Of a stretch of DNA of 6,600 nucleotides, positions 5,956-6,600 are shown piece by piece. This stretch comes from Treponema sp. (GTDB lineage: Bacteria > Spirochaetota > Spirochaetia > Treponematales > Breznakiellaceae). The notes under the pieces are model-generated. The model searched no databases. It was not told the DNA's origin and saw only the letters and a list, made by a program, of their open reading frames with translations. The translations under genes and the position numbers were made by a program. The DNA lies in the NCBI GenBank assembly GCA_031278025.1, contig JAITLF010000323.1:1-6600 (forward strand), in the 5' to 3' direction. Numbering within the stretch: position 1 is the stretch's first letter; each line of letters opens with the position of its first letter.

Positions 5956-5978
5956 AGTAACGCCAGTCCGGGGGGCAG

Positions 5979-6482
5979 CCCCGCAAGCCCGCAGATCGAA
6001 CCCGCGCTTTCACGGCTACAGCCCGCGAGTCTACGGCTAAAGCCCGCGAGTCTACGGCTAAAGCCCGCAAGTCTACGGCTAAAGTCTGCGACTTCACGGC
6101 TACAGCCCGCAAGCCTGCGGCTAAAGCCCGCGAGTCCACAGCTACAGCCCGCAAGCCCACGGCTACATCCCGCAAGCCCACGGCTACAGTCCGCGAGTCT
6201 ACGGCTACAGCCCGCACGCCTGCGGCTAAAGCCCACAAGTCTACGGCTAAAGCCCGCAAGTCTACGGCTAAAGCCCGCAAGTCTACGGCTAAAGCCCGCG
6301 AGTCTACGGCTACAGCCCGCAAGTCTACGGCTAAAGCCCGCAAGTCTACGGCTAAAGCCCGCGACTTCACGGCTACAGCCCGCGAGTCTACGGCTACAGC
6401 CCGCGAGTCTACGGCTAAAGCCCGCAAGCCTACGGCTAAAGCCCGCGACTTCACGGCTACAGCCCGCGAGTCTACGGCTAAA
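5979..6482 (+). repeat. 21-bp minisatellite, about 24 tandem units without any indel
   Basis: The unit is GCCCGCRAGTCTACGGCT followed by AAA or ACA. From 6000 to 6482 there are 23 consecutive units of exactly 21 bp, and 5979-5999 is a diverged extra one. Variation is concentrated at unit positions 7 (G/A), 9-12 (AGTCT, AGCCT, AGCCC or ACTTC versions) and 20 (A/C). The inner units are nearly identical, while both ends decay (5938-5978 on the left, GCCGCAGGGACTAAA at 6483 on the right). This is the usual mark of growth by unequal exchange or slippage. A 63-bp higher-order copy is visible: 6252-6314 and 6315-6377 differ at 3 positions. Two frames on each strand are open throughout, giving heptapeptide repeats such as KPASLRL or ARKSTAK on + and AVDSRAL or FSRRLAG on -. 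None has a ribosome binding site, so a protein is not called. Confidence 0.95.
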
Positions 6483-6500
6483 GCCGCAGGGACTAAAAAC

Positions 6501-6544
6501 GTTGGTGGTGATGCAGAAAGTATGATACGGCACACATGGCCATA
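6501..6544 (+). repeat. Dispersed ~43-nt element, copy 2
   Basis: The segment starts GTTGGTGGTGATGCAGAAAG, continues TATGATACGG and ends CACACATGGCCATA. It is the inverted match of copy 1 at 1446-1487. It begins 18 nt after the last whole 21-bp unit. Read on this strand, both copies keep the codon series GGT GAT GCR GAA RRT ATG ATA NNN CAC ACA YGG CCA followed by a stop, and in another frame GTG GTG ATG CRG AAA RTA TGA. Which of these readings, if any, is translated cannot be decided from two copies. Confidence 0.75.
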
Positions 6545-6600
6545 ATTGATGGTGACGGCTGGTTGCCTGGTTCCATTTTACCATCTTCCCGCCGCCTTGC
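6545..6600. other. Window end, nothing assignable
   Basis: The last 56 bp lie beyond the dispersed element. A minus-strand ATG frame enters here and runs into the array, but it is an array artefact. No GH43 or other gene motif could be read. Confidence 0.4.

Larger units (their letters stand above)
5260..5978. other. Region of about 720 bp without a recognisable gene
   Basis: Several frames are open for 60-110 codons here, but none has a good ribosome binding site or a recognisable family. The + strand is markedly purine-rich and G-rich from about 5290 to 5640. The frame of the GH43 remnant meets only the one stop (5257) before 5563, and reads through FWEFWERGLIIAGRAYGAIG; I cannot identify it. 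Structure seen includes the perfect palindrome CCGGTATACCGG (5527-5538), the 11-bp CAACCGGTATA at both 5524 and 5642, several hairpins, a C10 tract and a decayed duplication. It may be a graveyard of gene fragments beside the repeat array. Confidence 0.6.

Noticed and set aside
5979..6482. CRISPR array
   Set aside because: Units abut each other with no spacers, the unit is only 21 bp, and no cas-like gene is present.
5926..6525. Protein of 199 residues made of KPASLRL-type heptads
   Set aside because: It lacks a ribosome binding site and has almost no acidic residues. The equivalent open frames in three other phases show that openness comes from the repeat itself.
5523..6584. Minus-strand proteins of 353 and 252 residues across the array
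   Set aside because: They are repeat read-through, with composition set by the array (FSRRLAG and AVDSRAL heptads) and no recognisable domain or start signal.

Overview
The window looks like a chromosomal segment from an anaerobic, fermentative, fairly GC-rich bacterium. The evidence is an [FeFe]-hydrogenase-type protein, a cytosolic GH4/six-hairpin glycosidase operon, and accessory DNA full of GC-rich repeats. A gut spirochaete of the Treponema type would fit. That is a low-confidence guess from overall gene character, because no phylogenetic marker is present.

Layout. (1) 1-249 is the 3' end of a comF-type phosphoribosyltransferase gene. (2) 339-1253 encodes a short [FeFe]-hydrogenase-like H-cluster protein. 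It has no ferredoxin domain, and two active-site positions are altered in a way that recalls sensory rather than catalytic hydrogenases. (3) 1254-1656 is a 403-bp intergenic region with hairpins, a perfect 17-bp palindrome, a pair of 21-bp direct repeats and the first copy of a ~43-nt dispersed element. (4) 1657-5259 is a tight operon: a GH4 enzyme with the CHEV active-site motif of alpha-galacturonidases, overlapping by ATGA with a 689-residue (alpha/alpha)6-barrel glycosidase-like protein, which in turn overlaps the start of a GH43 gene. The GH43 reading frame stops after 24 codons. (5) 5260-5978 holds no recognisable gene, only hairpins, a C10 tract and a decayed internal duplication. (6) 5979-6482 is a minisatellite of about 24 consecutive 21-bp units with no insertions or deletions. 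(7) 6501-6544 is a second, inverted copy of the dispersed element.

How the genes may work together. The two intact glycosidases lack signal peptides. With the GH43 start they suggest intracellular breakdown of imported uronate- or arabinose-containing oligosaccharides, probably of pectic origin. The GH43 step appears lost where coding sequence meets the repeat-rich DNA.

The most unusual signal is the pairing of the 21-bp array with the dispersed element. Both copies of the element lie next to sequence related to the 21-bp unit. The array junctions carry a small dyad repeated exactly every 21 bp, which is two turns of B-form DNA. Four of the six reading frames are open across the array simply because the unit has no stop in them, so long open frames there should not be taken as genes without other evidence.
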